Source: Microbacterium suaedae (lineage in GTDB: Bacteria; Actinomycetota; Actinomycetes; Actinomycetales; Microbacteriaceae). Taken from it: a stretch of DNA of 64,000 nt. Where the stretch lies: the NCBI RefSeq assembly GCF_003254645.1, contig NZ_PNFD01000005.1, forward strand, positions 52,349 to 116,348, written 5' to 3'. Each line of letters begins with the position of its first letter. The first letter of the stretch is position 1. The notes beneath the pieces were generated by a model that was given only the letters and a program-made list of their open reading frames with translations, ran no database searches and had not been told where the DNA came from. Of the stretch, positions 1 to 8,710 are shown one piece after another. A program made the position numbers and the translations under genes.

Positions 1-740
1 GCATCGGCCCTCGCGGGCCCCTCGCCCGGAGCCTCGTCGCCGAACATCCATGCGTACAGCTCTCCGAGCCGCTGTCCGATGCGGTTCGGCGGGGTCTTCG
101 TGATGATGAGCAGGCTCAGCGCGAGGATCACGGCGAGCACGACATATCCGCCGATCGGCGTGATGAGCAGGCCCAGCGGCTCGCCGATCATCCACCCGAA
201 CAGGCCACCGGCTTCGCTGAGAGCCGGCATACCCTGCGCCGGCTCAGGTCGGCCGAGCGCGAGATGGCAGATCCCGGCGACCGGAACGATGAACAGGGCG
301 AAGCCGATGCCGACACGTCCGTTGTTGGTGACCGAGGCCGGGTGACGGAAGAGCCACCCCGCGAGGAAGAGCAGGAGCACCGGGAACACGAAGGCCGTAC
401 GCCCGATGAGCAGGCCGAACGTGAATGCGCTGATCTGCGCCGCGACGCCGTTGCCGATGAAGAACCACTCGACGACGGCCCCTGCGACGGCGAGCAGCAC
501 CAGCAGCAGAGGGAACCCGTCGCGACGATCTTCGCGCGCGAGCGTCTCGGCTCCGAACGCACGGAAGAGACCGCCGACCGCGTGGCCGACGCCGTTCCAG
601 GCGCGCACGGGAACGGCCGGTCGATCAGGATCGTCGATGTGCGCGCGGGGCGCGGGCGCGGACTTCTTCGACGCCCCCTTCGCGGAGGCGCCGCTTTCCT
701 TCTGCGCTGACTTCTTGGGCGCGGTGGACGAGCGTGCCAT
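1..740 (-). CDS. ftsK: DNA translocase FtsK, N-terminal membrane part (cut by window edge)
   Basis: The minus strand reads openly from an ATG at 738-740 to the window edge, so only about the first 246 residues are present. A basic Ala/Lys/Ser-rich leader (MARSSTAPKKSAQKE) is followed by about four hydrophobic helices separated by short loops. This is the membrane anchor of FtsK/SpoIIIE translocases, which pump chromosome ends through the closing septum. The ATPase motor and gamma domain would lie outside the window. The identification rests on the 4-TM anchor and on the position downstream of the RNase J gene, a common actinobacterial order. Another polytopic protein cannot be excluded without the ATPase part. 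Confidence 0.82.
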   Translation of the reverse strand, partial: MARSSTAPKKSAQKESGASAKGASKKSAPAPRAHIDDPDRPAVPVRAWNGVGHAVGGLFRAFGAETLAREDRRDGFPLLLVLLAVAGAVVEWFFIGNGVAAQISAFTFGLLIGRTAFVFPVLLLFLAGWLFRHPASVTNNGRVGIGFALFIVPVAGICHLALGRPEPAQGMPALSEAGGLFGWMIGEPLGLLITPIGGYVVLAVILALSLLIITKTPPNRIGQRLGELYAWMFGDEAPGEGPARAD

Positions 741-783
741 GAAGTCCACGGTACGTCGGACCCCTGACATTCCGAGGGAGGAC

Positions 784-829
784 GCGCACGGCCCGGGCGT
801 TTCTCAGCGGAGACGCCCGGGCCGTGCGC
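784..829 (-). terminator. Strong GC hairpin between rnj and ftsK
   Basis: Two perfect 17-nt arms (784-800 and 813-829) enclose a 12-nt loop just after the rnj stop and about 45 nt before ftsK. There is no U-tract, so it resembles the tail-less intrinsic terminators or attenuators common in high-GC actinobacteria. It may end rnj transcripts or stabilise their 3' ends while ftsK uses its own promoter. Confidence 0.7.
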
Positions 830-836
830 GTGCGCG

Positions 837-2513
837 TCACGCCTCGATGACGAGGGGGACGATCATCGGACGGCGGCGCAGCCGCTGCCCGACCCACCGA
901 CCGATCGTGCGGCGAACGGTCTGCGACAGCGCATGGTTGTCGCGCACGCCCTTCGCTGCCGCCTCTTCGAGCGCGGCGACGATCTTCGGCTTGATCTTGT
1001 CGAACACCTTGTCGTCCTCGGCGAATCCGCGCGCGTGGATCTCAGGGCCCGTCACGATCTTGCCCGTGTTCGCGTCGACCACGACGATGACCGAGACGAA
1101 CCCCTCCTCGCCGAGCACGCGACGATCCTTGAGGTCGGCATCCGTGATGGCGCCCACCGTCGATCCATCGACGTAGACGAAACCGATGTCGAGCTGCCCC
1201 GACACCCACGCCTCGCCGTCCTTCAGGTCGATCGAGGTGCCGTTCTCGGCGATGATCGTGCGCGATTCGGGGATCCCCGAGTCCTGCGCGACCTTCGCAT
1301 TCGCCATGAGGTGGCGGTATTCGCCGTGCACGGGCACGACGTTCTTCGGCTTCAGGATGTTGTAGCAGTACAGCAGCTCGCCGGCCGCGGCGTGACCCGA
1401 GACGTGCACCTTGGCGTTGGCCTTGTGCACGACGTTCGCGCCGAGCTTCGTCAGCCCGTCGATCACGCGGTAGACAGCGTTCTCGTTACCGGGAATGAGG
1501 CTCGAGGCGAGGATGACGGTGTCGCCCTCCCCCGGCTCGATCGCGTGGTCGAGGTTCGCCATCCGGCTGAGCACAGCCATCGGCTCGCCCTGCGATCCGG
1601 TCGACATGTAGACGATCTCGCCGTCCGGGATGTCGCCCGACTTCTTGTAGTCGACGAGGGCGCCCTCAGGAACATCGAGGTATCCGAGCTGCTGCGCGAT
1701 CGTCATGTTGCGCACCATCGAACGGCCGAGAAGGGCAACGCGGCGACCGTTGGCATGAGCAGCATCGATCACCTGCTGCACGCGGTGAACGTGGCTCGAG
1801 AAGCTCGCGACGATCACGCGGCCCGTGGTCTTCGACATGACCTGCTCGATCGTCGGGCCGATCTGACGCTCCGTGGGGGTGAAGCCCGGCACCTCGGCAT
1901 TCGTCGAATCCGGCAGGAAGAGGTCGACGCCCTCTTCGCCCAGGCGCGCGAAAGCGCGCAGATCGGTCAGCCGCCCGTCGAGGGGAAGCTGATCCATCTT
2001 GAAGTCGCCGGTGTGGAGGACGAGCCCCGCCTCAGTGCGGATCGCGATCGCGAGTGCGTCCGGAATCGAATGATTCACGGCGACGAACTCGAGGCCGAAA
2101 GGACCGACGTCGAGCGTCTCGCCCTCACGCACGACATGCGTCTGGGGCGTGATCCGGTGCTCCTTGAGCTTCGCCGACGTCAGCGCGAGCGTCAGCTTCG
2201 AGCCGTAGATCGGGATGTCCTCCCGCATCTTGAGGAGGTAGGGAACGGCGCCGATGTGGTCCTCGTGCCCGTGGGTGAGCACGAGCCCGACGACATCGCC
2301 GAGGCGGCCGCGCAGCGGCTCCATGTCGGGCAGGATGAGATCGACGCCGGGCTGATGCTCCTCCGGGAAGAGCACGCCGCAGTCGACGATGAGGATCTTG
2401 CCGTCGAACTCGTACATGGCCATGTTGCGGCCGACCTCACCGAGGCCGCCGAGAGGCGTGACGCGCAGGGCGCCGGAGTCGAGTTCAGGCGGATCGAAGA
2501 CAGGGGTGGACAT
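837..2513 (-). CDS. rnj: Ribonuclease J
   Basis: 558 residues, the usual length for RNase J, a zinc-dependent enzyme with 5'-3' exonuclease and endonuclease activity in mRNA decay and rRNA maturation. The metallo-beta-lactamase signature HGHEDH is at about residues 81-86, HTGDF follows near 168, and the beta-CASP motif with VPVHGEYRHL lies near residue 390. The C-terminal part after about 450 is the small dimerisation domain. The start is the ATG before STPVFDPPEL. It lies 33 nt downstream of dapA in the same direction, the standard dapA-rnj order in Actinobacteria and Firmicutes, and is probably co-transcribed with it. Confidence 0.95.
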   Translation of the reverse strand: MSTPVFDPPELDSGALRVTPLGGLGEVGRNMAMYEFDGKILIVDCGVLFPEEHQPGVDLILPDMEPLRGRLGDVVGLVLTHGHEDHIGAVPYLLKMREDIPIYGSKLTLALTSAKLKEHRITPQTHVVREGETLDVGPFGLEFVAVNHSIPDALAIAIRTEAGLVLHTGDFKMDQLPLDGRLTDLRAFARLGEEGVDLFLPDSTNAEVPGFTPTERQIGPTIEQVMSKTTGRVIVASFSSHVHRVQQVIDAAHANGRRVALLGRSMVRNMTIAQQLGYLDVPEGALVDYKKSGDIPDGEIVYMSTGSQGEPMAVLSRMANLDHAIEPGEGDTVILASSLIPGNENAVYRVIDGLTKLGANVVHKANAKVHVSGHAAAGELLYCYNILKPKNVVPVHGEYRHLMANAKVAQDSGIPESRTIIAENGTSIDLKDGEAWVSGQLDIGFVYVDGSTVGAITDADLKDRRVLGEEGFVSVIVVVDANTGKIVTGPEIHARGFAEDDKVFDKIKPKIVAALEEAAAKGVRDNHALSQTVRRTIGRWVGQRLRRRPMIVPLVIEA

Positions 2514-2546
2514 TGTGCCTTTCCGCGCGTTCGCGCAGGGTGAGCG

Positions 2547-3524
2547 TCACCGAGTGGTGCCAGGCACCTTGGGGAGCGCGCCGCCCGCGGCCGCGTTGCG
2601 GTCGGGGCGGAAGTTCGAGAAGTCCACGCCGTCCACGCCGTCCACGAGGGCGAGTTCGTCCTCGATGATGGCGGCCTCCCATTCCTCGGGTCCGACGAGC
2701 GGCAGGCGCACGCGCGGACTCGAGATGCGGCCGAGGCCGTGGAGGATGTACTTCGCGGAGACCGTGCCCGGAACGTGCGTCATCACGGCACGGACGAGCG
2801 GCTCGAGCTTCTTGTGCTGCTCGGTGGCGGTTGCGAGGTCGCCGCGGTTGACCGCGTCGACGATGGTTCGATATGGGCCGGCGGCGATGTTCGCCGTGAC
2901 GCCGATGAGGCCCGAGGCGCCGATGGACATGGCGGGCAGCGCGTTCGCGTCGTCGCCCGAGAAGTAGAGAAGATCGGTCTGGTTCAGCACGCGGCTGACC
3001 TCGCTGAAATCGCCCTTGGCGTCCTTCACCGCGAGGATGTTCGGGTGCTTCGCCAGCCGCAGGAAGGTCTCGTACGCGATCGGCACCCCCGTGCGTCCGG
3101 GGATGTCGTAGAGGATCACCGGCAGATCAGTCGAATCGGCGATGAGCCGGAAGTGCGTGAGAATACCGGCCTGCGTGGGCTTGTTGTAGTACGGCGTGAC
3201 GATCATGAGCCCGTCGGCGCCCAGCTTCTCGCTCTTCTGATAGAGCTCGATCGCGTGCGCGGTCTCGTTCGACCCGCCGCCCGTGATGATCTTCGCACGC
3301 CCCGCGGACACGCTCTTGCCGACCTCGACCAGCCGCAGCTTCTCGGGATCCGTGAGCGTCGACGTCTCGCCCGTCGTACCGGTGACGACGATGCCGTCGG
3401 CGCCCCCGGAGATGACGTCATCGATGTGCTTCTCCGTCGCGTCCCAGTCGACTTCACCGTCGGCCGTCATCGGCGTGACGAGGGCGACGAGAACCTGTCC
3501 GAACGGGTTGGCGGAGTGCGTCAT
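2547..3524 (-). CDS. dapA: 4-hydroxy-tetrahydrodipicolinate synthase
   Basis: 325 residues. It condenses pyruvate with aspartate semialdehyde, the first committed step to diaminopimelate and lysine. Visible family features are the phosphate-binding TTGE loop at about residues 50-53, Tyr139 in ILYD and the Schiff-base lysine K167 in LAVKDAKGDF. The frame stays open far upstream through the dihydrofolate reductase region, but homology begins at the ATG at 3522-3524 (MTHSANPFG), so that start is chosen. The C-terminus carries about 20 residues more than E. coli DapA. It lies upstream of rnj; dapB is nearby at 5938-6741. Confidence 0.95.
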   Translation of the reverse strand: MTHSANPFGQVLVALVTPMTADGEVDWDATEKHIDDVISGGADGIVVTGTTGETSTLTDPEKLRLVEVGKSVSAGRAKIITGGGSNETAHAIELYQKSEKLGADGLMIVTPYYNKPTQAGILTHFRLIADSTDLPVILYDIPGRTGVPIAYETFLRLAKHPNILAVKDAKGDFSEVSRVLNQTDLLYFSGDDANALPAMSIGASGLIGVTANIAAGPYRTIVDAVNRGDLATATEQHKKLEPLVRAVMTHVPGTVSAKYILHGLGRISSPRVRLPLVGPEEWEAAIIEDELALVDGVDGVDFSNFRPDRNAAAGGALPKVPGTTR

Positions 3525-3558
3525 GCACACCAGGCTAGCGCGTGAGCCTGGGCGAACG

Positions 3559-4065
3559 TCACGCGCGTTCCCATATGACGAACCGGTACGGCACGCCCGT
3601 TCGGCTCGTGTGCCAGCCGTCCGGATCCTCGGGATCGCGACGGACCACCCGCCATGAGGGGCCGATCTCCGGAGCGGACGTGTCACCGTCGACGGCGAGG
3701 TCGATCTCGGTGACCCACAGTTCCTCGAGCACGGCCATCGCCTGGCGGTAGATCTGCCCGCCGCCGATGATCCAGACGTCGTCCGCGATCTCGCGGCCTC
3801 GCGCGACCGCCTCGTCAAGGGATCCGACCGTCGTCGCGCCCTCTGCCACGTAGCCAGCATCGCGCGTGACGACGATGTTCTCGCGTCCCGGCAGCGGGCG
3901 GAACCTCGCCGGAAACGACTCCCACGTGCGGCTCCCCATGATGACGGGGCCGCCCATCGTGGCGCGCTGGAAGTACGCGAGATCCTCAGGGACATTCCAC
4001 GGCATCCCGCCGTCGGCGCCCAGCACTCCCCCGCGCGCCTGGGCCCAGATCGCCCGCAGCGTCAT
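3559..4065 (-). CDS. folA: Dihydrofolate reductase
   Basis: 168 residues. It reduces dihydrofolate to tetrahydrofolate with NADPH, recycling the dihydrofolate produced by ThyA. The Met20-loop motif GGMPWNVPEDL (residues 19-29) contains the catalytic acidic residue, Asp28 by alignment to Asp27 of E. coli. VIMGSRTWESFP and the GGGQIY cofactor motif are also present. The start at 4063-4065 (MTLRAIWAQ) lies 4 nt after the thyA stop, so translation is probably coupled. The longer upstream open frame runs inside thyA and is rejected as a start. Confidence 0.95.
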   Translation of the reverse strand: MTLRAIWAQARGGVLGADGGMPWNVPEDLAYFQRATMGGPVIMGSRTWESFPARFRPLPGRENIVVTRDAGYVAEGATTVGSLDEAVARGREIADDVWIIGGGQIYRQAMAVLEELWVTEIDLAVDGDTSAPEIGPSWRVVRRDPEDPDGWHTSRTGVPYRFVIWERA

Positions 4066-4069
4066 CGGA

Positions 4070-4876
4070 TCAGACCGCCACGGCGCCGCGAATCGCGGGA
4101 TGATGCTCGTAGCCGACGAGCGAGAAGTCGTCGTACTCGTATTCGAAGATGCTCGGTGCGGGCCGGATCTCGAGGCTCGGGTACGGGTATGGATCCCGGG
4201 AGAGCTGCTCTGCGACCTGCTCACGGTGGTTGTCGTAGATGTGGCAGTCGCCGCCCGTCCAGACGAACTCGCCGGGCTCGAGGCCCGCCTGCTGCGCCAT
4301 CATCATCGTCAGCATGGCGTAGCTTGCGATATTGAACGGCACACCGAGGAAGAGATCGGCGCTGCGCTGATAGAGCTGACAGCTGAGCCGACCGTCGGCG
4401 ACGTAGAACTGGAACATCGCGTGACACGGCGGAAGAGCCATGTCCGAGACCTCGGAGGGATTCCAGGCCGAGACGATCATCCGACGAGAGTCCGGCGTCG
4501 AGCGGATCTGCTCGAGCACCCCTGCGATCTGGTCGATGTGCCCGCCGTCAGGGGTCGGCCACGATCGCCACTGCACGCCGTACACCGGACCGAGATCGCC
4601 GTTCTCATCCGCCCATTCATCCCAGATCGTCACACCGCGCTCCTGCAGCCAGCGCACGTTCGAATCGCCACGCAGGAACCACAGCAGCTCAAGCGCCACC
4701 GACTTGAAATGCACCTTCTTGGTGGTGATGAGGGGGAAGCCGTGTGCGAGGTCGAAACGGATCTGACGCCCGAATGCGCTCGTCGTCCCCGTGCCCGTGC
4801 GGTCGGATTTGCGGGTCCCGTTCGCGAGCACGTCGCGCAGGAGATCTTCGTACGGGGTGGGGATCGCGGGCTCCAT
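4070..4876 (-). CDS. thyA: Thymidylate synthase
   Basis: 268 residues, the size of classical ThyA. It methylates dUMP to dTMP using methylene-tetrahydrofolate and releases dihydrofolate, which the next gene recycles. The catalytic cysteine is C151 in [13 protein letters not shown]. The phosphate-binding SRR motif (DSRRM), the folate-contacting region near residue 75 and a C-terminal AVAV close to the usual family end are visible. The start is the ATG at 4874-4876 ([13 protein letters not shown]), because homology does not extend upstream. Confidence 0.96.
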   Translation of the reverse strand: MEPAIPTPYEDLLRDVLANGTRKSDRTGTGTTSAFGRQIRFDLAHGFPLITTKKVHFKSVALELLWFLRGDSNVRWLQERGVTIWDEWADENGDLGPVYGVQWRSWPTPDGGHIDQIAGVLEQIRSTPDSRRMIVSAWNPSEVSDMALPPCHAMFQFYVADGRLSCQLYQRSADLFLGVPFNIASYAMLTMMMAQQAGLEPGEFVWTGGDCHIYDNHREQVAEQLSRDPYPYPSLEIRPAPSIFEYEYDDFSLVGYEHHPAIRGAVAV

Positions 4877-4989
4877 GCCTCCCAGCGTATTCCTCTTCCC
4901 GGCGCGTCGCGTGGGAATCCGTTCCCCGCGCGCGCCCCGGTCGCTAGGCTGGCCGCGACCCGCTCTCATCAACCTGGAGGAGTCACGAT

Positions 4990-5412
4990 ATGTCCGTCAC
5001 CAGCGAAGCCACTGCCACCTGGTCGGGAACCCTCTTCGAGGGATCCGGATCTGTGACGCCCGCCTCGGGCATCGGCACGTTCGCCGTCAACTGGAAGGCC
5101 CGCAGCGAGGGGTCGGAGTCGACGACGACTCCCGAAGAGCTCATCGCATCGGCCCACTCGTCCTGCTTCAACATGGCGCTCTCGAACGCACTGGCTCAGG
5201 CCGGCGCGACGGCCGAGAAGATCCGCACGACGGCTTCCGTCACGTTCGTTCCCGGAACGGGCGTCACCGGCAGCCACCTCAACGTCGCGGCGACGGTGCC
5301 CGGCATCTCGGAAGAGAAGTTCGAGGAGATCGCCGAGTCGGCGAAGTCCGGATGCCCGATCTCGCAGGCGCTCGCCGGCATCGACATCACGATCGAGGCC
5401 ACGCTCGACTGA
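4990..5412 (+). CDS. OsmC-family peroxiredoxin
   Basis: 140 residues. OsmC/Ohr proteins reduce organic hydroperoxides with two cysteines; here C59 (AHSSCF) and C122 (SGCPIS) occupy the expected positions, and the Glu/Arg region fits. A good Shine-Dalgarno (ctggaggagt) precedes the ATG. The gene is alone on the plus strand, divergent from thyA and convergent with the TPR gene. The sequence [17 protein letters not shown] is typical of the OsmC rather than the Ohr subgroup. Its physiological substrate is not shown by the sequence. Confidence 0.92.
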   Translation: MSVTSEATATWSGTLFEGSGSVTPASGIGTFAVNWKARSEGSESTTTPEELIASAHSSCFNMALSNALAQAGATAEKIRTTASVTFVPGTGVTGSHLNVAATVPGISEEKFEEIAESAKSGCPISQALAGIDITIEATLD

Positions 5413-5430
5413 GCCGAGCCTCCTCAGGTC

Positions 5431-5485
5431 GACGCGTCTCCGTCGAATCCGGCACAGACAGCTGCCGATTCGGCGGAGGCGCGTC
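5431..5485. terminator. Bidirectional hairpin between osmC-like and TPR genes
   Basis: A long imperfect stem (about 23 pairs with a few mismatches, 5431-5454 against 5462-5485) with a short loop sits exactly between two convergent genes. It can therefore terminate both. Confidence 0.65.
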
Positions 5486-5491
5486 GGCGTC

Positions 5492-5935
5492 TTACGCCGT
5501 GCGACGTTCCAGACGGATCGCGGTGCGCGCCGCCGCTCGGGCGCGGCGACGGTCGCCCGCCGCGTCGTATGCGACGCTCAGGCGGAACCACGCCCGCCAG
5601 CTGTCCGGTTCGGTCTCGACGGCAGAGCGGTAGGCCGGAAAGGCCGCATCGGCATCCGATCGGACCACACGCCCGGACGGCGTGAGAGCGACGTCGTCGT
5701 CAGGCAGTCCGCCCTCCGCCTCGAGTCGACGAGCAAGGCGATCGGCCCGCCACCCGAACCACAGCTCGCGACCAAGGGCCCACGCGCCCACGACCGGGAA
5801 CACGATCATGGCCGTGCCCATCACGACCGCGACGGCATCCCCCGTCGCGACGAGCGCGACGGCTCGCCCGCCGAGCAGCCAGATGTACAGGGCGAACACC
5901 GCCGCCATGAGGGCGACGCCAATGCGGACGCCCAC
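5492..5935 (-). CDS. Small membrane protein with C-terminal TPR-like repeat
   Basis: 147 residues of unknown function. Two hydrophobic helices (about residues 5-25 and 33-55) are followed by a charged cytoplasmic part. That part ends in one or two tetratricopeptide-like helical hairpins (FPAYRSAVETEPDSWRAWF...LSVAYDAAGD). The GTG start at 5933-5935 is only 2 nt after the dapB stop, so it is very probably translated from the dapB mRNA. TPRs usually mediate protein contacts; nothing here points to a particular partner. Confidence 0.72.
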   Translation of the reverse strand: MGVRIGVALMAAVFALYIWLLGGRAVALVATGDAVAVVMGTAMIVFPVVGAWALGRELWFGWRADRLARRLEAEGGLPDDDVALTPSGRVVRSDADAAFPAYRSAVETEPDSWRAWFRLSVAYDAAGDRRRARAAARTAIRLERRTA

Positions 5936-5937
5936 GC

Positions 5938-6741
5938 TCAGCCGCTCGTCGTGCGGGCGACCTGGCCCGAGACGCCGCCGTCGTCGACAGGCTTCGTCGG
6001 CGACGACCGCGGGGTCCCGATGCCGATGTCGATGAAGTTCTCCAGACCGACGACCACGCCCGCGGTGTCGACCGCACCGTCGAGCGCGATCCGGATGCCG
6101 GGCGCATAGGCAGCCGCGGGATCGGTCGTATCGTGCACGATCGAAAGCGTCTCCCCCGGACCGGAGAGGATCGTCTGCTGCTGCGCAACGACGCCGGGAC
6201 GTCGCAGCGAGTGAACCGGAATCGCGGCGACCTGCTGCCCACGTGCCCGCTGGTCGACGTGCGGCGCCTCAACAGGAGTCTGGCGTGCAGCGGAGATGAG
6301 CTCCGCCGTGCGCACCGCGGTGCCGCTCGGGGAATCGACCTTGGTGTCGCGATGGGCCTCGACGATCTCAGCGAACGGGAAGAACCGACCTGCTGCCGCG
6401 GCGATCGCGGATCCGAGCACCGAGCCGAGCGAGAAGTTCGGGACGAACACGGCCCCCGTGCCTGCCGCTTCGACGAGCGGACGCACGCGGGCGATGCGCT
6501 CGGCCGACCACCCGCTCGTGCCGACGAGCACGTTGATTCCACGCTCGATCGCGGCGCGGACGATGGCGTCGCTCGCCTGCGGATGTGTCGCGTCGACCAC
6601 GAGGTCGGCTCCGGCGATCTCGTCGAGATCGCTCGACGAGGTGAGGACCGCGCACAGCTCGAAACCAGGCTGCTCTTCGATGACCGCACGGATGATGCTG
6701 CCGAGCTTGCCGGTGCCGCCGGCGAGTGCCACGAGTGTCAT
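5938..6741 (-). CDS. dapB: 4-hydroxy-tetrahydrodipicolinate reductase
   Basis: 267 residues. It carries out the NAD(P)H-dependent step after DapA in lysine/diaminopimelate synthesis. An N-terminal Rossmann motif (ALAGGTGKLG), the catalytic-domain motif KVDSPSGTA with its lysine, and VPNFSLGSVLG are visible. The motif that reads EAHH in E. coli reads EAHRDTK here, so only the first histidine is kept. The C-terminus has a Ser/Thr/Pro-rich extension of about 20 residues. dapB is not in the same transcription unit as dapA; thyA, folA and an OsmC gene lie between. Confidence 0.94.
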   Translation of the reverse strand: MTLVALAGGTGKLGSIIRAVIEEQPGFELCAVLTSSSDLDEIAGADLVVDATHPQASDAIVRAAIERGINVLVGTSGWSAERIARVRPLVEAAGTGAVFVPNFSLGSVLGSAIAAAAGRFFPFAEIVEAHRDTKVDSPSGTAVRTAELISAARQTPVEAPHVDQRARGQQVAAIPVHSLRRPGVVAQQQTILSGPGETLSIVHDTTDPAAAYAPGIRIALDGAVDTAGVVVGLENFIDIGIGTPRSSPTKPVDDGGVSGQVARTTSG

Positions 6742-6767
6742 GGCTCTATCCTACGGACCGCCGGCGG

Positions 6768-7370
6768 TCAGACCGGCGGCACCTCGGGCAACCCCGTGCG
6801 CAGCTCGAACGGCAGGTGCGCGACGTCGTTGTGGCTCACGAGGCTCCAGGGCCGCCCCTGTTTCTGCGCCAGGACCGTGAGCCCGCAATTCGCCTGATTG
6901 AGCGTCATCCAACGCCACTCCTCGGCCCCGAGGATCTCGCGCACGAACCACGAGATGACGAAGTTGTGGGTGATGAGCATCTCGTGCACATCACCTGTCT
7001 TGCGCACGAGGAACTCGCCCACAGCATCGGACATCTGCGCCTGCCCCGCCTCGATCTCGGCGTCGCTGATGCCGCCGAAGAAGGGTTCGAAGACCGCTGG
7101 TGTCTCCTCGGTCATCCCCGTCGGCACACAATCGAACAGAAGCGCGTGCGGCTGCGGATCGATTGCGGGCATGCGGTCGGCGAGGATCCGGGCCGTCTCC
7201 GTCGCCCGGACAAGGGGCGAATGCCACACCGTCTCGAACGGCACACCGGAGAGCCGGTCGGCGAGGAGGGCCGCCTGACGCACCCCGCGCGGAGAGAGTG
7301 GACCGTCCTCCAGCCCGTGCTCTGCGTGCTGATGCTCGCCGTGGCGGACAAAGTAGATGTAGTGCGTCAC
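6768..7370 (-). CDS. Histidine phosphatase family protein (phosphoglycerate-mutase fold)
   Basis: 200 residues. The RHG motif FVRHGEHQ gives the phosphorylated His10 at the very N-terminus, and a second histidine in LITHNFV (about residue 146) completes the pair. An acidic residue sits near 85 and Arg near 60 (HSPLVRATETA). The GTG at 7368-7370 is chosen because the fold starts immediately after it. The broad family covers phosphoglycerate mutases, SixA-type and nucleotide phosphatases, so the substrate cannot be assigned. It lies 26 nt upstream of dapB and is probably in the same transcript. Confidence 0.88.
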   Translation of the reverse strand: MTHYIYFVRHGEHQHAEHGLEDGPLSPRGVRQAALLADRLSGVPFETVWHSPLVRATETARILADRMPAIDPQPHALLFDCVPTGMTEETPAVFEPFFGGISDAEIEAGQAQMSDAVGEFLVRKTGDVHEMLITHNFVISWFVREILGAEEWRWMTLNQANCGLTVLAQKQGRPWSLVSHNDVAHLPFELRTGLPEVPPV

Positions 7371-7441
7371 AGCCGTTCGCTTCGTCGAAGTCTTCTCGGA
7401 GTCGCGAGACCGTGCGCAGCCGCACCGCTCGCGACTCCACC

Positions 7442-8461
7442 CTACCGTGATGCGGCTCGATCGAGCCTCGCCGTCTGCGCGCGGGTGAGGTCGGCAGTGG
7501 CCGCCGGCGCCAGGTCGTCGATCTGGTGCGCGGCGAACACATTCACGATCGGTGCGACGACGCCCGGCTGGGCACGCGCCCACGCGAACGCCGTCGCAGC
7601 CGGCGTGAGCCCCGCCTCATGCGAGACGGAGTCGAGCGCTCGAGCGAGCTTCCCACGCCAGTGGAAGAGGCGCGCTGCGCGGCCCTGTCGCCCCGGAGAC
7701 TGGGGAGGCGCCAGCAGGCCACGAGGCACCGCGTGGATCGGCATCACCGCGATCTCCTGGGGAAGCGCAAGCCGCTGCATCTCGCCCTCGTACACACCCC
7801 GATCGCCGAGCCCGAACGGGACCTCGAGCACGTCGAGTCTCGGATACCCGGTCGAGGCGAAGACGCGCGCCTCCAGCATCTGCGCCGCGTCGATCCCGTG
7901 CGCACCGACCGCCCGCACGACCCCGCCCGCAACGAGGCGTTCAGCGTCGGCCAATGCTGCTTCCAGATGTCCTCCCCCGGATTCCTGCCCCGAGGCGTCG
8001 AGGACGAGGACGTCGAGGTGGTCGACGTCGAGGCGACTCAGCATGCGCTCCACCCCATCGGCGAGCCGCACCGCGCCCTCACGCGTCATGCGCGGAGCGC
8101 CGATGCGCGCGGAGATGACGATGTCATCGCGCACTCCGCGCGAGCGGATCCAATCCCCGACAAGCTCAGCGGCCGCCGTATCGCGGTCGCTCACGTGCAC
8201 GAGGTTCCCTCCGGTCTGCGCGTAGCGGTCGAGCAGCACGGTTCCGGCCCGCGGCTCGGCAAGGCGGTCGAAGCCGCCTGTGCCGAGGCCGAAAGGCAGC
8301 ACGCCGATCTCTGTCCGCCCGAGCGGTACCCGCGCGCCGCGAGCGACCGGCGGCCCGACCTCGGGCAACGGTGCCGACGGATGCGATCGCATCGTCGTGC
8401 ACGTCCTTCGTCTCGATGCGGCGTCATCCGATGGTGACGCCGTTCCTGCGTTTTCCATCAT
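7442..8461 (-). CDS. Aldo/keto reductase-like protein with degenerate catalytic tetrad
   Basis: 339 residues. The TIM-barrel pattern of aldo/keto reductases is recognisable (LGRTEIGVLPFGLGTGGF, later DVLVLDAS, GVVRAVGAHG, ALAFAWAR-like helix). The usual Asp-Tyr-Lys-His tetrad is not: where the family has a D-x4-Y segment this protein has HVSDRDTAAAELVG, the lysine position reads VISARIG, and the histidine position reads VLVLDAS. Either catalysis differs or the barrel has been reused for binding. About 40 Ser/Pro/Arg-rich residues precede the barrel, so translation may start internally. It is divergent from the CNNM genes; function unknown. Confidence 0.75.
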   Translation of the reverse strand: MMENAGTASPSDDAASRRRTCTTMRSHPSAPLPEVGPPVARGARVPLGRTEIGVLPFGLGTGGFDRLAEPRAGTVLLDRYAQTGGNLVHVSDRDTAAAELVGDWIRSRGVRDDIVISARIGAPRMTREGAVRLADGVERMLSRLDVDHLDVLVLDASGQESGGGHLEAALADAERLVAGGVVRAVGAHGIDAAQMLEARVFASTGYPRLDVLEVPFGLGDRGVYEGEMQRLALPQEIAVMPIHAVPRGLLAPPQSPGRQGRAARLFHWRGKLARALDSVSHEAGLTPAATAFAWARAQPGVVAPIVNVFAAHQIDDLAPAATADLTRAQTARLDRAASR

Positions 8462-8710
8462 TTCCCCCCGGTGCCCATTGAACAGCGCATGAGTGCCGAA
8501 TGAACCCCAACACGCTCACGATTCCGTGACGATTCGCGCCGCCGCGTGCTCGGATCCGGCCACTCGCTGTCGGATATGCTGAGTTCCCGTCCTTCCCACG
8601 AGCTGGAGCGTGACAATCCCGATGGACTCGCCCGCGAGCCCGCAATGCACTGCTGACACGTATGCCGGACGCGCGCCCGCTGTCCGCGCTTCAGCGTCAA
8701 GGACCACCGC

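Noticed and set aside
3525..3995. N-terminal extension of dapA
   Set aside because: It lies opposite in frame to the dihydrofolate reductase gene on the same strand, which has full family motifs; DapA homology begins at 3524.
8462..8710. A small gene between the AKR-like and CNNM genes
   Set aside because: Open frames there have poor composition and no ribosome-binding site; the region is best seen as two divergent promoters.
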